Positions 18,526-26,516 of a DNA stretch of 64,000 nucleotides are shown here, one piece after another. The notes beneath the pieces are model-generated. The model searched no databases. It saw only the letters and a list, made by a program, of their open reading frames with translations, and was not told the DNA's origin. Both the position numbers and the translations under genes were made by a program. Numbering within the stretch: the stretch's first letter is position 1; each line of letters begins with the position of its first letter. The stretch comes from Candidatus Hydrogenedentota bacterium (lineage in GTDB: Bacteria; Hydrogenedentota; Hydrogenedentia; Hydrogenedentales; JAEUWI01): positions 1 to 64,000 of the forward strand of contig JACPGE010000097.1 of the NCBI GenBank assembly GCA_016182605.1, given 5' to 3'.

Positions 18526-19347
18526 ATGAAGCTCCACACCTACAAGACCATGCCGCCCCACGAGATCCACCACGAGTTCAAGAACAACTCGTGGCGCGGC
18601 TTCTTCTACGCCACCCTCATCTTCATGGCCATCACCGCGTTCATCGCCGCACCCAAGGGCGGCGCGGAAAACACCGAACTCGCCGTGGTGCCCGGCGCGG
18701 TCACCCTTTTCTTTGCCAGTCTCGGCGCCCTGCGCTTCCGCCAGTACCGCCTGCAAAACAACTGGATCCTCCGCGTCACGCCATCGGGACTGCTCGTCAA
18801 CCTGCGCTCCCACCACCACTACTTCTTCCCGGACCACACCCCCTGCGTCCTCGAACTCGATCGCGAAGAGATAGCCGCCATTGGCAAGACCCAGGTTTCC
18901 CGGACCATCCCCACGAGTCACAGTGAGGCGCGCGAGCACCATTCCTATATCGACGTCTACCTGCATCCCGGCGACCTCCGCGATCTCCAGCATGCCATCC
19001 GGCAGGAGCGCCGCATCGCGCTCGAATACCCCAACCGCAAGATCGCCCCGCACTTCACCGTACAGGTCGTGGAACCCGACTGCATCCGCCTCCTGTGGGA
19101 ATGGATCGAGCCCCGGGAAAACGCCGCCCTCGCCCTGTTCTCGAAAAGCTATCCCCTGGCGCCCGATCGCAAGGAGAAGCGCCCCAAATGGGACGACCTC
19201 GACGCCGAAGGCCGGCGCCACTTCATCCGCGAGCTTTGGGAAGGCGGCAACGTGAAAGATACCGTTCGCCTCATTCAGGCCGAACACAACCTCACCCCCC
19301 GCCAGGCCAGGGGATGGATCCGCGAACACCTGGAACCGATGGGGTAG
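18526..19347 (+). CDS. Membrane protein of unknown function
   Basis: A 273-residue protein. Two hydrophobic segments near residues 26-42 and 53-69 form an N-terminal membrane hairpin, and the rest is a soluble, probably cytoplasmic domain. The C-terminal end (DLDAEGRRHFIRELWEGG and a helical segment ending LTPRQARGWIREHL) looks like a small helical module. No family was recognised. It lies 14 bp after metG on the same strand and is likely co-transcribed, though a functional link is not implied. Confidence 0.75.
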   Translation: MKLHTYKTMPPHEIHHEFKNNSWRGFFYATLIFMAITAFIAAPKGGAENTELAVVPGAVTLFFASLGALRFRQYRLQNNWILRVTPSGLLVNLRSHHHYFFPDHTPCVLELDREEIAAIGKTQVSRTIPTSHSEAREHHSYIDVYLHPGDLRDLQHAIRQERRIALEYPNRKIAPHFTVQVVEPDCIRLLWEWIEPRENAALALFSKSYPLAPDRKEKRPKWDDLDAEGRRHFIRELWEGGNVKDTVRLIQAEHNLTPRQARGWIREHLEPMG

Positions 19348-19515
19348 GGGAGGGAGACGCCGTGATCATCGATAAGCCACATCTTCACGTGCCTTTACAT
19401 TTCCTTGCAGTGCCAGCGCATCGGTCCTCGCCGTTTAGTGCAAAGGGACTATGCCGAGGAATCGATATCCCAATTGCAGAGCGATTCGACTTTATCGCTT
19501 GTAATCCGACTTGGG

Positions 19516-20166
19516 TCAGAATAATTCGTCGCCCGCTTTCGCTCGGTACGGTCCAGATAGTATTTCGTCATTGCTCCGATTCAACGAGTGCATGACGTAA
19601 CCTGCCAGTACAATTCGCCATGGCCCATCCCCCTCTAATCCAAACTTTCCCAAAAGGTTTCGATTCGCCGAAGCAATAAGTGGATATGCCGAGGCTATCT
19701 GTTGGTAGTTTACCTCTGGTAATGCGTCTTCATTTATATCCAAGAGATCCAATCCAACCTGATTATGCGAGTCTATAACAAATCCCGCGCAACTGTACCT
19801 CCGAAACCGGCGGGTTCCAGTGAGAGGATCATTCTTATCTTGCCAAGGGGGATGTATGACGTACTGCTCTTTGACATTCGCCGCCTTGTATTCATCCATT
19901 ATTTCATCGAGCCAAATCGAAATGTCTCTTATTTGATCATTTGTTAACGGAACGTAACATGCGACATGGCCCGTCTGAAGATCTCCCCTCTGCGCTGGGG
20001 GTTTCATGTGCGCAACCTTTACCAGTGCTCCGGCCGAGAATGCAACGCTATCAGAATCAAGCAGGCACACGTGAGCAAGAAACCGGTTTGCTGAAGCAGA
20101 GTACTGACCCACAACGTCAAATCGCATAACCGTTTGAGGGCCCGTTTCTAGGTCATGGCAAGGCAT
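19516..20166 (-). CDS. Unknown protein, possible permuted papain-like hydrolase (third gene of AT-rich cluster)
   Basis: A 216-residue protein with no confident match. AHVCLLDSDS and TGHVACYVPL contain candidate histidines, and RRYSCAGFVIDSH contains a Cys in a context like the YSCSGFV cysteine motif of circularly permuted NlpC/P60 (YiiX-like) hydrolases, where His precedes Cys. That is a suggestion only. Its start overlaps the end of the preceding gene by 14 bp, so the three genes from 21908 to 19516 form one operon. Composition is clearly AT-richer than the flanking metG and SGNH genes, suggesting transfer. Confidence 0.65.
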   Translation of the reverse strand: MPCHDLETGPQTVMRFDVVGQYSASANRFLAHVCLLDSDSVAFSAGALVKVAHMKPPAQRGDLQTGHVACYVPLTNDQIRDISIWLDEIMDEYKAANVKEQYVIHPPWQDKNDPLTGTRRFRRYSCAGFVIDSHNQVGLDLLDINEDALPEVNYQQIASAYPLIASANRNLLGKFGLEGDGPWRIVLAGYVMHSLNRSNDEILSGPYRAKAGDELF

Positions 20167-21196
20167 TCAGTTTCTTTGCAGATATTTGTGTATTGCCTTG
20201 GAGCCGCTGAATAGCATAGCTGATTTGTCTAAATGGCGGACTGTCTGGGTTTACGGAACGGCTCAACCATTCTCCTTGTAGTCTAGTCAGTTTTCTTTGT
20301 ACACCGACAGCAAACCATGGAGCATTAAGCTCAATGACTTGATCAATGGCAGACACTAGACTCAGACTTCCCATCCCCGAAAGTGCAAATACAGCGAGTT
20401 GGGACATAGCCGCGCTTTGACTAACTGCAATGGCATACTTGTTCAAGAGTTGTCGAGCCATTTCATAGACCACATCAGACAAATTTGGGAACATATCCAA
20501 TTCAAGAGGAGGATTCGCCTCGAAAATTCTCCCCAACATTTTTACGGTGACCAGACTTGTTTCGATGGGGTGCCCTGGTTCTAAGAGACTACAAAGCTGA
20601 TCCGCCTCCTCCGGTCTGAGCATGGAAGCCCCAGTGCGAATAGCCGACCAAACCGCGACTTGATTCTCTGTTTCCACGCTGTCACGAAATCTCCGCGCAA
20701 ATCCCAACAGAAACGGGGCGAGTTTTCGAGACGTGTTTGCATCGAAATCCATTTCTTCGGCGAGTATTATCAATTCTCTCAGCGTCGATGAATTTACGTT
20801 CTCTTCATAGCTAAGTAGTTGAATGGCCAGTTCACTTGGCGTCATGCTAGAGGATTCGGTAGCACTTACGGTTGGGATGGAACTGAAAGTCTTGTCCCGA
20901 ACTTGTAAATGACGAAGGTAAGTCTGCGATTGCTCTGATTTAAAGGCAGACAGCAACAGTTTGTAAAGACTTTTGTCGAGGAAGTAGTTTCGCAATACAT
21001 TTTCGATAGAGTTGGACTGCACATCTTCGTTAATCTCCCAACTGACGTAGGGAACTCCAAGAATGGACGATTTAATGCGTCCAACTTCCGCCTCATAAAA
21101 TGGAGGCCAGCCAACATCGTTGTCTGAAGCGAAGGGCGATGTAACAGAAATTCGCCCTTTAGATCCCCGAATTTTTTCATGTAACATCGCTAACAT
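20153..21196 (-). CDS. Unknown helical protein (second gene of AT-rich cluster)
   Basis: A 347-residue protein predicted to be almost entirely alpha-helical after a mixed N-terminal region. Successive helix pairs in the second half (around LAPFLLGFARRFRDS, LVTVKMLGRIFEANP and AMSQLAVFALSGMG) suggest HEAT/ARM-like repeats and a scaffold role. No catalytic motif or membrane segment was seen. Overlaps of 20 bp with the gene before and 14 bp with the gene after show tight translational coupling. AT-rich composition matches its two neighbours. Function unknown. Confidence 0.7.
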   Translation of the reverse strand: MLAMLHEKIRGSKGRISVTSPFASDNDVGWPPFYEAEVGRIKSSILGVPYVSWEINEDVQSNSIENVLRNYFLDKSLYKLLLSAFKSEQSQTYLRHLQVRDKTFSSIPTVSATESSSMTPSELAIQLLSYEENVNSSTLRELIILAEEMDFDANTSRKLAPFLLGFARRFRDSVETENQVAVWSAIRTGASMLRPEEADQLCSLLEPGHPIETSLVTVKMLGRIFEANPPLELDMFPNLSDVVYEMARQLLNKYAIAVSQSAAMSQLAVFALSGMGSLSLVSAIDQVIELNAPWFAVGVQRKLTRLQGEWLSRSVNPDSPPFRQISYAIQRLQGNTQISAKKLNALP

Positions 21197-21908
21197 CTTT
21201 CTCAGGTGATGCGGTTAGCGGAAGATCGGGCAGGCGGTCTGGCAACCACGCAGCTATCTTGTCGCGGAGCACCAAGAGCTTTTTCTTTGTCTTCTCTGAT
21301 TTTTCAGCCAATTCGACCACTTGCTTATGGGTCAGCTCGGCCTCAAATGAAACTGGCAAACCGTCGACTCCCGTAGTCACTATGTGCAGACGAGTGTATG
21401 GCATTAGCCCCTCTAGGTTCTCCCGATTCTCATCGAAAATTGGGCGCAAATCGCATACTAGCTCCAAGGATTCCAGAGAATTGCCCGTAATCGTGGCAAG
21501 CACTTCCGCTTTTCTAAATCGTTTCAGTCCAGGGTATGGTTGAATCAATTCTTTCAAATTGGCCTTCAAACTCGCCAATGATTCTACGTCCAGAAACCGC
21601 TCAACTTCAGGCGTTTCGGTGTCTAGCATTTCGAGAAATCGGTCGACATCCGAATATGCAAGCGCGCGCAATGTGCGTTGTACCGATTCCGAAATGTTAA
21701 TATCACAAATTATGGTTTGTATTAGCTGTAAAAGCGTATTGGGATCGAGGAATCCCGCAGCGCTTGTGAGGGTCTCACGTAGGCCCGTAATCTGATTCCT
21801 GGGCAAGGCCGCGACACTCTTCAGGTCCTCTTTCATCTGACCATTGTCTAGAACTTGATGAAAGAAGGGCGGCGCAAAGCCGCGCATGTAAATAACAGAC
21901 TCTGGCAT
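21177..21908 (-). CDS. Unknown protein (first gene of AT-rich cluster)
   Basis: A 243-residue protein. The N-terminal half is helical (RETLTSAAGFLDPNTLLQLI). The C-terminal part alternates strands and a long helix: LHIVTTGVDGLPVSFEAEL followed by LTHKQVVELAEKSEKTKKKL. This layout vaguely resembles COMM-like domains, in which a beta-sheet precedes a terminal helix, but the resemblance is weak. AGAGGAAGG precedes the ATG at 21908. It leads a three-gene operon of unknown function flanked by ordinary metabolic genes. Confidence 0.7.
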   Translation of the reverse strand: MPESVIYMRGFAPPFFHQVLDNGQMKEDLKSVAALPRNQITGLRETLTSAAGFLDPNTLLQLIQTIICDINISESVQRTLRALAYSDVDRFLEMLDTETPEVERFLDVESLASLKANLKELIQPYPGLKRFRKAEVLATITGNSLESLELVCDLRPIFDENRENLEGLMPYTRLHIVTTGVDGLPVSFEAELTHKQVVELAEKSEKTKKKLLVLRDKIAAWLPDRLPDLPLTASPEKDVSDVT

Positions 21909-22224
21909 TGCTAAACCTTCCTCTGATTACACTTCGACAGATTCTCCTCCACCCTAGTTAGGAGAATCGGACAAACGATCCGTCACTGTCAAGTTTCAAG
22001 GGGTGAAAATTCAATATTGCTGGCGAAACGAGCCCTTATTTGATCGCGCATTAGTATGCGCACTTGGCACTTACTCCAAATATAATATGGGGCTAACACA
22101 AATCAATGCGGCAATTCTGATGCCAATGGAAACTCGGAGATGGGCAATGCCTTCGTTTTTGTCGCATGCTATGACCCAAAGCAAGGCGAGCGCATCCGTT
22201 CCATTCAGCGAGCAAAGCTTTACG

Positions 22225-22253
22225 TTGAACGTTTCAATGAATTGAATTATACA
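22225..22253 (+). promoter_or_regulatory. Putative sigma70 promoter upstream of the SGNH/DUF1080 gene
   Basis: TTGAAC at 22225-22230 and TATACA at 22248-22253 are 17 bp apart. The start codon is 200 bp downstream, so a long leader would result. The surrounding gap 21909-22452 is AT-rich in its first two thirds; an 80-codon frame at 22003-22245 has no ribosome-binding site or protein-like features and was not called. Confidence 0.35.
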
Positions 22254-22452
22254 CGAAACGGTCGCTAAGTCTAACACAAGAAATCCACCAAGAATGCATC
22301 TGGCTTGTCGACTGCCCAACTCCCCCCGTCGTCCCTTCCCTTGTAAGCGGCGGCGCTCCCTCAGTACACTGAGGCCTTTGCGCCGGGCAAGTCTGCTGCG
22401 GGCGCCCCTGGAATGGAGTGGACCGTCCCTGCGGCCCGACGAGGAGAGACCA

Positions 22453-24354
22453 ATGAAGCGGCGATTCCTTTGCAACGCCTTCGTGGCGCTGATCGTGACC
22501 CTGCAATTGGGCGCCTTTGCCCAGAACTCGGCCACCGTGCCGGGGCCCCGTGAAGATGAGTGGTGGACCACCCGCCATGCAGAGAAGACGGCCCTCGCCG
22601 CCAAGGGCAATGTCGATCTCCTCTGGATCGGCGATTCGATCACCCACGGCTGGGAAGGCGATGGCGCCGCAGTCTGGGAACAGTATTACGGCCACCGCAA
22701 GACCCTGAACATCGGCTACAGCGGTGACCAGACACAGCACGTGCTGTGGAGGCTGGATCACGGCGAGATCGACGGCATCTCGCCGAAGGTGGCGGTCATC
22801 ATGATCGGCACGAACAACCACGGCGTGAACACGGTCGAGGAAATCGCCGAGGGCATCACGGCCATCGTGGACAAGCTCCACGCCAAGCTGCCCAAGATGA
22901 AGATCCTGCTGCTGGGCATCTTCCCCCGCGCAGATGTCAGCCAGGAAATCCAGGACAAGCTGAAGACCGCGAACCAGATCATCGCGGCGCTGGACGCCGA
23001 TCCGCTGGTGGAATACTTCGATTTCGGCAACGATTTCCTGGACGATGCAGGCGTCCTCCCGAAGGACGTGATGCCAGACCTGCTGCATCCCGGTGCCAAG
23101 GGCTACGCGATCTGGGCCGCTTCCATTGAGCCGCGCCTCGCGGAACTCCTGGGCGAATACGCGCAGGAAACGCCGCCCGTGGGCTACGTGCCCCTCTTCA
23201 ACGGCAAGGATCTCACCGGCTGGAAAGGTCTTGTGGAAGACCCCGAGAAGCGCGCGGCCATGAGCCCGGAAGAGCTGGCCACGAAGCAGGCCGAAGCGGA
23301 CAAGCTGATGAACGCGCATTGGAGCGTGCTGAAAGATGGCGTGCTCCTCTTCGACGGCAAGGGGAGCCACCTCTGTGCCACGCGCCCCTACCAGGACTTT
23401 GAAATGCTTGTCGACTGGAAGATCGAACCGAAGGGGGACAGCGGCATCTATCTGCGCGGTTCGCCCCAGGTGCAGATCTGGGATCCGGCCCAGTGGCCCC
23501 AGGGTTCCGGCGGCCTCTACAACAACGAGAAGTCCAGCCCCGATCCCCTCGTGCTGGCGGACAATCCGATCGGCGAATGGAACCGTTTCCATATCAAGAT
23601 GATTGGCGACAAGGTCACGGTCTATCTGAACAACAAGCTTGTGGTGGATCGCCAGGTCCTCGAAAACTACTGGAACCGCGAGAAGCCGATCTACGACAGC
23701 GAGCAGTTGGAGTTGCAGGCCCACGGCTCACTCGTGTGGTGGAAGAACATCTTCGTGCGCGAAATCCCGCGTGGCGACGGATGGAAGCCGCTCTTCAATG
23801 GCAAGGACCTCTCGGGCTGGCAGGAGGTTGACGGCAAGGCCGGCGTGGCCGGGTGGAAAGCCGAAGACGGCATCCTCTACACCACGGGCGCGGAAGGCGG
23901 CGGCTGGCTCTCGACCGGCAAGGAATACGGCGACTTCGAACTGGAGCTGGAGTTCCGCGTGCCGGAAAACGGCAACAGCGGCGTCTTCCTGCGCGCCCCC
24001 CACGGCGGCAATCCGGCGTCCAATGGACTGGAAATTCAGGTGCTGGACGACGACGGCAGCGAATACACCCAGTTGAAGCCGGAGCAGTATTGCGGCAGCA
24101 TGTACTTCCACAAGGCCCCCACGAAACGGGCTTACACCAAGGCCGGGGAATGGCAGAAGTACCTGATTCGCTGTGAGGGTCAAAAGATCGACGTGACGCT
24201 AAACGGCGTGCACATCCTCGACGCGAACCTTGCCGACCACCAGGCGGCCGCCGGTGAACATTCCGGGGTCACCCGCACCCAGGGCTTTCTCGGTTTCCAG
24301 AACCACGGATCGCGCCTGGACTACCGCAACATCCGGATCCGTGAATTGAAGTAG
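22453..24354 (+). CDS. Secreted SGNH/GDSL hydrolase fused to two DUF1080 (3-keto-disaccharide hydrolase) domains
   Basis: A 633-residue secreted multidomain enzyme. Signal peptide at residues 1-23. The SGNH esterase domain (about 35-235) shows GDSITHGWEG with Ser62, GTNNHG, and the terminal Asp/His in DLLHPGAKGY. Two DUF1080 domains follow, each opened by a near-identical LFNGKDL(T/S)GW box near residues 243 and 450. DUF1080 concanavalin-like domains include 3-keto-disaccharide hydrolases. The combination suggests deacetylation plus glycosidic cleavage of an acetylated glycan. GAGGAGAG precedes the ATG. A Rho-independent terminator follows at 24374. Confidence 0.92.
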   Translation: MKRRFLCNAFVALIVTLQLGAFAQNSATVPGPREDEWWTTRHAEKTALAAKGNVDLLWIGDSITHGWEGDGAAVWEQYYGHRKTLNIGYSGDQTQHVLWRLDHGEIDGISPKVAVIMIGTNNHGVNTVEEIAEGITAIVDKLHAKLPKMKILLLGIFPRADVSQEIQDKLKTANQIIAALDADPLVEYFDFGNDFLDDAGVLPKDVMPDLLHPGAKGYAIWAASIEPRLAELLGEYAQETPPVGYVPLFNGKDLTGWKGLVEDPEKRAAMSPEELATKQAEADKLMNAHWSVLKDGVLLFDGKGSHLCATRPYQDFEMLVDWKIEPKGDSGIYLRGSPQVQIWDPAQWPQGSGGLYNNEKSSPDPLVLADNPIGEWNRFHIKMIGDKVTVYLNNKLVVDRQVLENYWNREKPIYDSEQLELQAHGSLVWWKNIFVREIPRGDGWKPLFNGKDLSGWQEVDGKAGVAGWKAEDGILYTTGAEGGGWLSTGKEYGDFELELEFRVPENGNSGVFLRAPHGGNPASNGLEIQVLDDDGSEYTQLKPEQYCGSMYFHKAPTKRAYTKAGEWQKYLIRCEGQKIDVTLNGVHILDANLADHQAAAGEHSGVTRTQGFLGFQNHGSRLDYRNIRIRELK

Positions 24355-24373
24355 GACTCAGAAGTGATGGCCG

Positions 24374-24411
24374 AATCGCCGGTCTGGCACTCCGCCGGGC
24401 CGGCGATTTTT
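24374..24411. terminator. Rho-independent terminator between convergent genes
   Basis: AATCGCCGG (24374-24382) pairs perfectly with CCGGCGATT (24400-24408), and the run of T continues to 24411. It terminates the plus-strand SGNH/DUF1080 transcript. The opposite strand has only a short matching A/T flank, so termination of the minus-strand hydrolase transcript is possible but less certain. Confidence 0.85.
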
Positions 24412-24419
24412 GTAGTCGC

Positions 24420-25352
24420 TTACTGCGCGGTCTCTGCCACCTCGATGGCCACCGCGTCGTCCACGTCCTCGCCCTGGACAAAGGCAGTCACCATCGCGGC
24501 CACCCGTCCATCTTTCAAGATGCGGCGGTGGCCCAAACCCGAGGTCGCCACGTGCTTCGCATTCGGCCACGCGCGCATGATCGCCTCGCCCTCCACATAG
24601 GGCACTTCGATGTCGCCCCGATCATGGATGTGCAGACAGGCCGCCACACCACTCGGATCCATCTCCACCATATTCACATCTTCGGGGCGTGTGCCGGACC
24701 GTTTCTCCATCAGCCGCAAGAAACGCGCGATCACCCGGTCGGAAACCCCCATCATGAATTGAAAGCGCGCAATGACATGCATCAGCCGGTCCGGCATGCC
24801 TATCAGCACCACCTTCTCCACCACCAGGCCCCGCTGTATCGCCATGACCGTGGCCCCTGCTCCATAGGAATGTGCCACGATGGCATGCACACCGCCCAAC
24901 TGATCGACCACTTCCGGCAAAGCACGGGCGAACTCCACCGCCTCCGTGCGCCGTCCGTCTGAACGCCCGTGCGCCGGTGCGTCCAACGCCACCACGCGGT
25001 AGCCCGCCGCTACCAAGGGCTCCATGAAGCGTCCCAACTGGGCGCCGCGCCCTTCCCAGCCGTGCACCAGCAAGACCACCGGTCCCGCGCCCCACGCGTA
25101 GGCCCGCAGTTCCCGGCCTGCCCAGGCAAAATGCAGGTCCTCGGCTGTGGCGGCAATTTCCTGCTCGAATCGCGGTGGCGTATAGCGCCGTGGCAGGGTG
25201 AAGAGCAACAGGCACACCCGTGCCGCCAGGCCCGGCGCCACCCAGGACAGCACGCGCATGCCAGCGCGCATGGCGGTAAAGATACGGCGTTCCGCGGGGG
25301 TGGGCGCCATGAGTTTCAAGAAGGCTTTGGGGTTGGGAACGGCTGAATTCAT
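24420..25352 (-). CDS. Alpha/beta hydrolase
   Basis: A 310-residue alpha/beta-hydrolase-fold protein. The fold signature LLVHGWEGRG near residue 95, the nucleophile elbow AHSYGAG near residue 160 and a C-terminal SGLGHRRIL with the probable catalytic His are visible. A hydrophobic N-terminal stretch (VLSWVAPGLAARVCLLLF) may anchor it in the membrane. Substrate unknown; bacterial relatives are usually annotated as lysophospholipase- or esterase-like. It is convergent with the SGNH/DUF1080 gene. Confidence 0.85.
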   Translation of the reverse strand: MNSAVPNPKAFLKLMAPTPAERRIFTAMRAGMRVLSWVAPGLAARVCLLLFTLPRRYTPPRFEQEIAATAEDLHFAWAGRELRAYAWGAGPVVLLVHGWEGRGAQLGRFMEPLVAAGYRVVALDAPAHGRSDGRRTEAVEFARALPEVVDQLGGVHAIVAHSYGAGATVMAIQRGLVVEKVVLIGMPDRLMHVIARFQFMMGVSDRVIARFLRLMEKRSGTRPEDVNMVEMDPSGVAACLHIHDRGDIEVPYVEGEAIMRAWPNAKHVATSGLGHRRILKDGRVAAMVTAFVQGEDVDDAVAIEVAETAQ

Positions 25353-25447
25353 GGTGGAATTGTACCTACCGACTGGTAATTATACAACCCCGAACGCACG
25401 AAGGTGGTCCGCACCATACCCCAGGATGGCCCGGCTTGGGGGCAGGT

Positions 25448-26434
25448 TTACGGGGCAATGGGCCCTTCCGGGCAGGACCCCACGCCGGAAACCGGATTGC
25501 ACCGCACCGTTTGATCGTCCGGGAAAACCACCACGTAGCCGGTAGCCCGATCGGCCTCTCCTTTGGGATAGTCCGACGAAACCAGGTGGGCGCCGCTCGC
25601 CATAGCCGTGTCCCGGCGCACGCTGTTGCCTACGCCCCCTGCCATGGTCCGGAGGATGTAGCCCGCCTTCACCAGTTCGGGCACATCGGCCTCGGTGGCA
25701 TTGTCACGAATCAGGAAAGCGGCATCGGGGGCGCCGGGTTCCGCAAAGTCGAAGAGTGCGCGTCCCGCGAGCGTGGGATTGCCCTTCAGGAAGGCGTCCC
25801 GGTGTTCCCCGCGGTTGTGGAGAATGAACACACACTTGCCGCGCACCTCGTCGAGCAGGGGCCAGCCCTGTTTTTCCAGACCCTCGCGCACCGAGCCGGC
25901 ACCGCGCCGCAGATCGTCCGGCATGATCAGGTGTGCCCTGTCAAACACGGACAACACCTCGTGGTCCAGGATGTCGATCTCTGCCTGGCCCACCTTGAGG
26001 ATTTTCGTCTTCACCTGGGCGTATTGCTCATCCTTCACTTCGATGTGGGTGATGATAGGCACATGGCCGGGGTGGGCCTTCGACCACTCGCGGATGACTG
26101 TGAGGCAATCGGTGAAGGTATCACATGTGGAGATGTAGTCGAAGTCCGGCACATGCAGCACCTTGAAGTGGCCCTCGGGCTGATAGTACACGTCCAGTTC
26201 CAGGCCGCGGATACCGTTGTCGAGCTGTACATTCAGCGGCGGATGCGAGTATCCCCAATCCGCCACTTCTTTGCTGAATTTCTTCATGGTGGAGAAGCGC
26301 GGTTCTTCCGGCTGCACGTGGTAGCTGTTGTGCGTCGCCAGCACCTGGATCTGATTCATGCGTAAAGGATCCGCACCCAGCGCAGGCACGGCCAAAGACA
26401 GTGCGGCAATCGCCAAAACAGCCATTTGCTTCAT
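25448..26434 (-). CDS. Secreted phosphoinositide phospholipase C-like phosphodiesterase
   Basis: A 328-residue exported protein of the Ca2+-dependent PI-PLC-like phosphodiesterase family. The signal peptide ends near AVPALGA (residue 20). The first catalytic His is in VLATHNSYHV and the metal-ligand region in GLELDVYY and HIEVKDE. These families form TIM-barrel phosphodiesterases; in bacteria the substrate is often uncertain. ATG 26434 is used because it begins the signal peptide and has a GGAG site. It lies 82 bp downstream of the metallophosphatase gene, so an organophosphate-scavenging operon is plausible. Confidence 0.85.
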   Translation of the reverse strand: MKQMAVLAIAALSLAVPALGADPLRMNQIQVLATHNSYHVQPEEPRFSTMKKFSKEVADWGYSHPPLNVQLDNGIRGLELDVYYQPEGHFKVLHVPDFDYISTCDTFTDCLTVIREWSKAHPGHVPIITHIEVKDEQYAQVKTKILKVGQAEIDILDHEVLSVFDRAHLIMPDDLRRGAGSVREGLEKQGWPLLDEVRGKCVFILHNRGEHRDAFLKGNPTLAGRALFDFAEPGAPDAAFLIRDNATEADVPELVKAGYILRTMAGGVGNSVRRDTAMASGAHLVSSDYPKGEADRATGYVVVFPDDQTVRCNPVSGVGSCPEGPIAP

Positions 26435-26516
26435 CAAAAGAATCTCCACGACAAGGTTGTTCACCACTTCCAAACAGCGAATCGCACGGGCTTGCTTCCC
26501 GCCGGTAGCTCCAAGC

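Noticed and set aside
22003-22245. An 80-codon plus-strand frame in the AT-rich gap before the SGNH gene
   Set aside because: No ribosome-binding site, atypical composition, and no domain; it contains the predicted promoter of the next gene.
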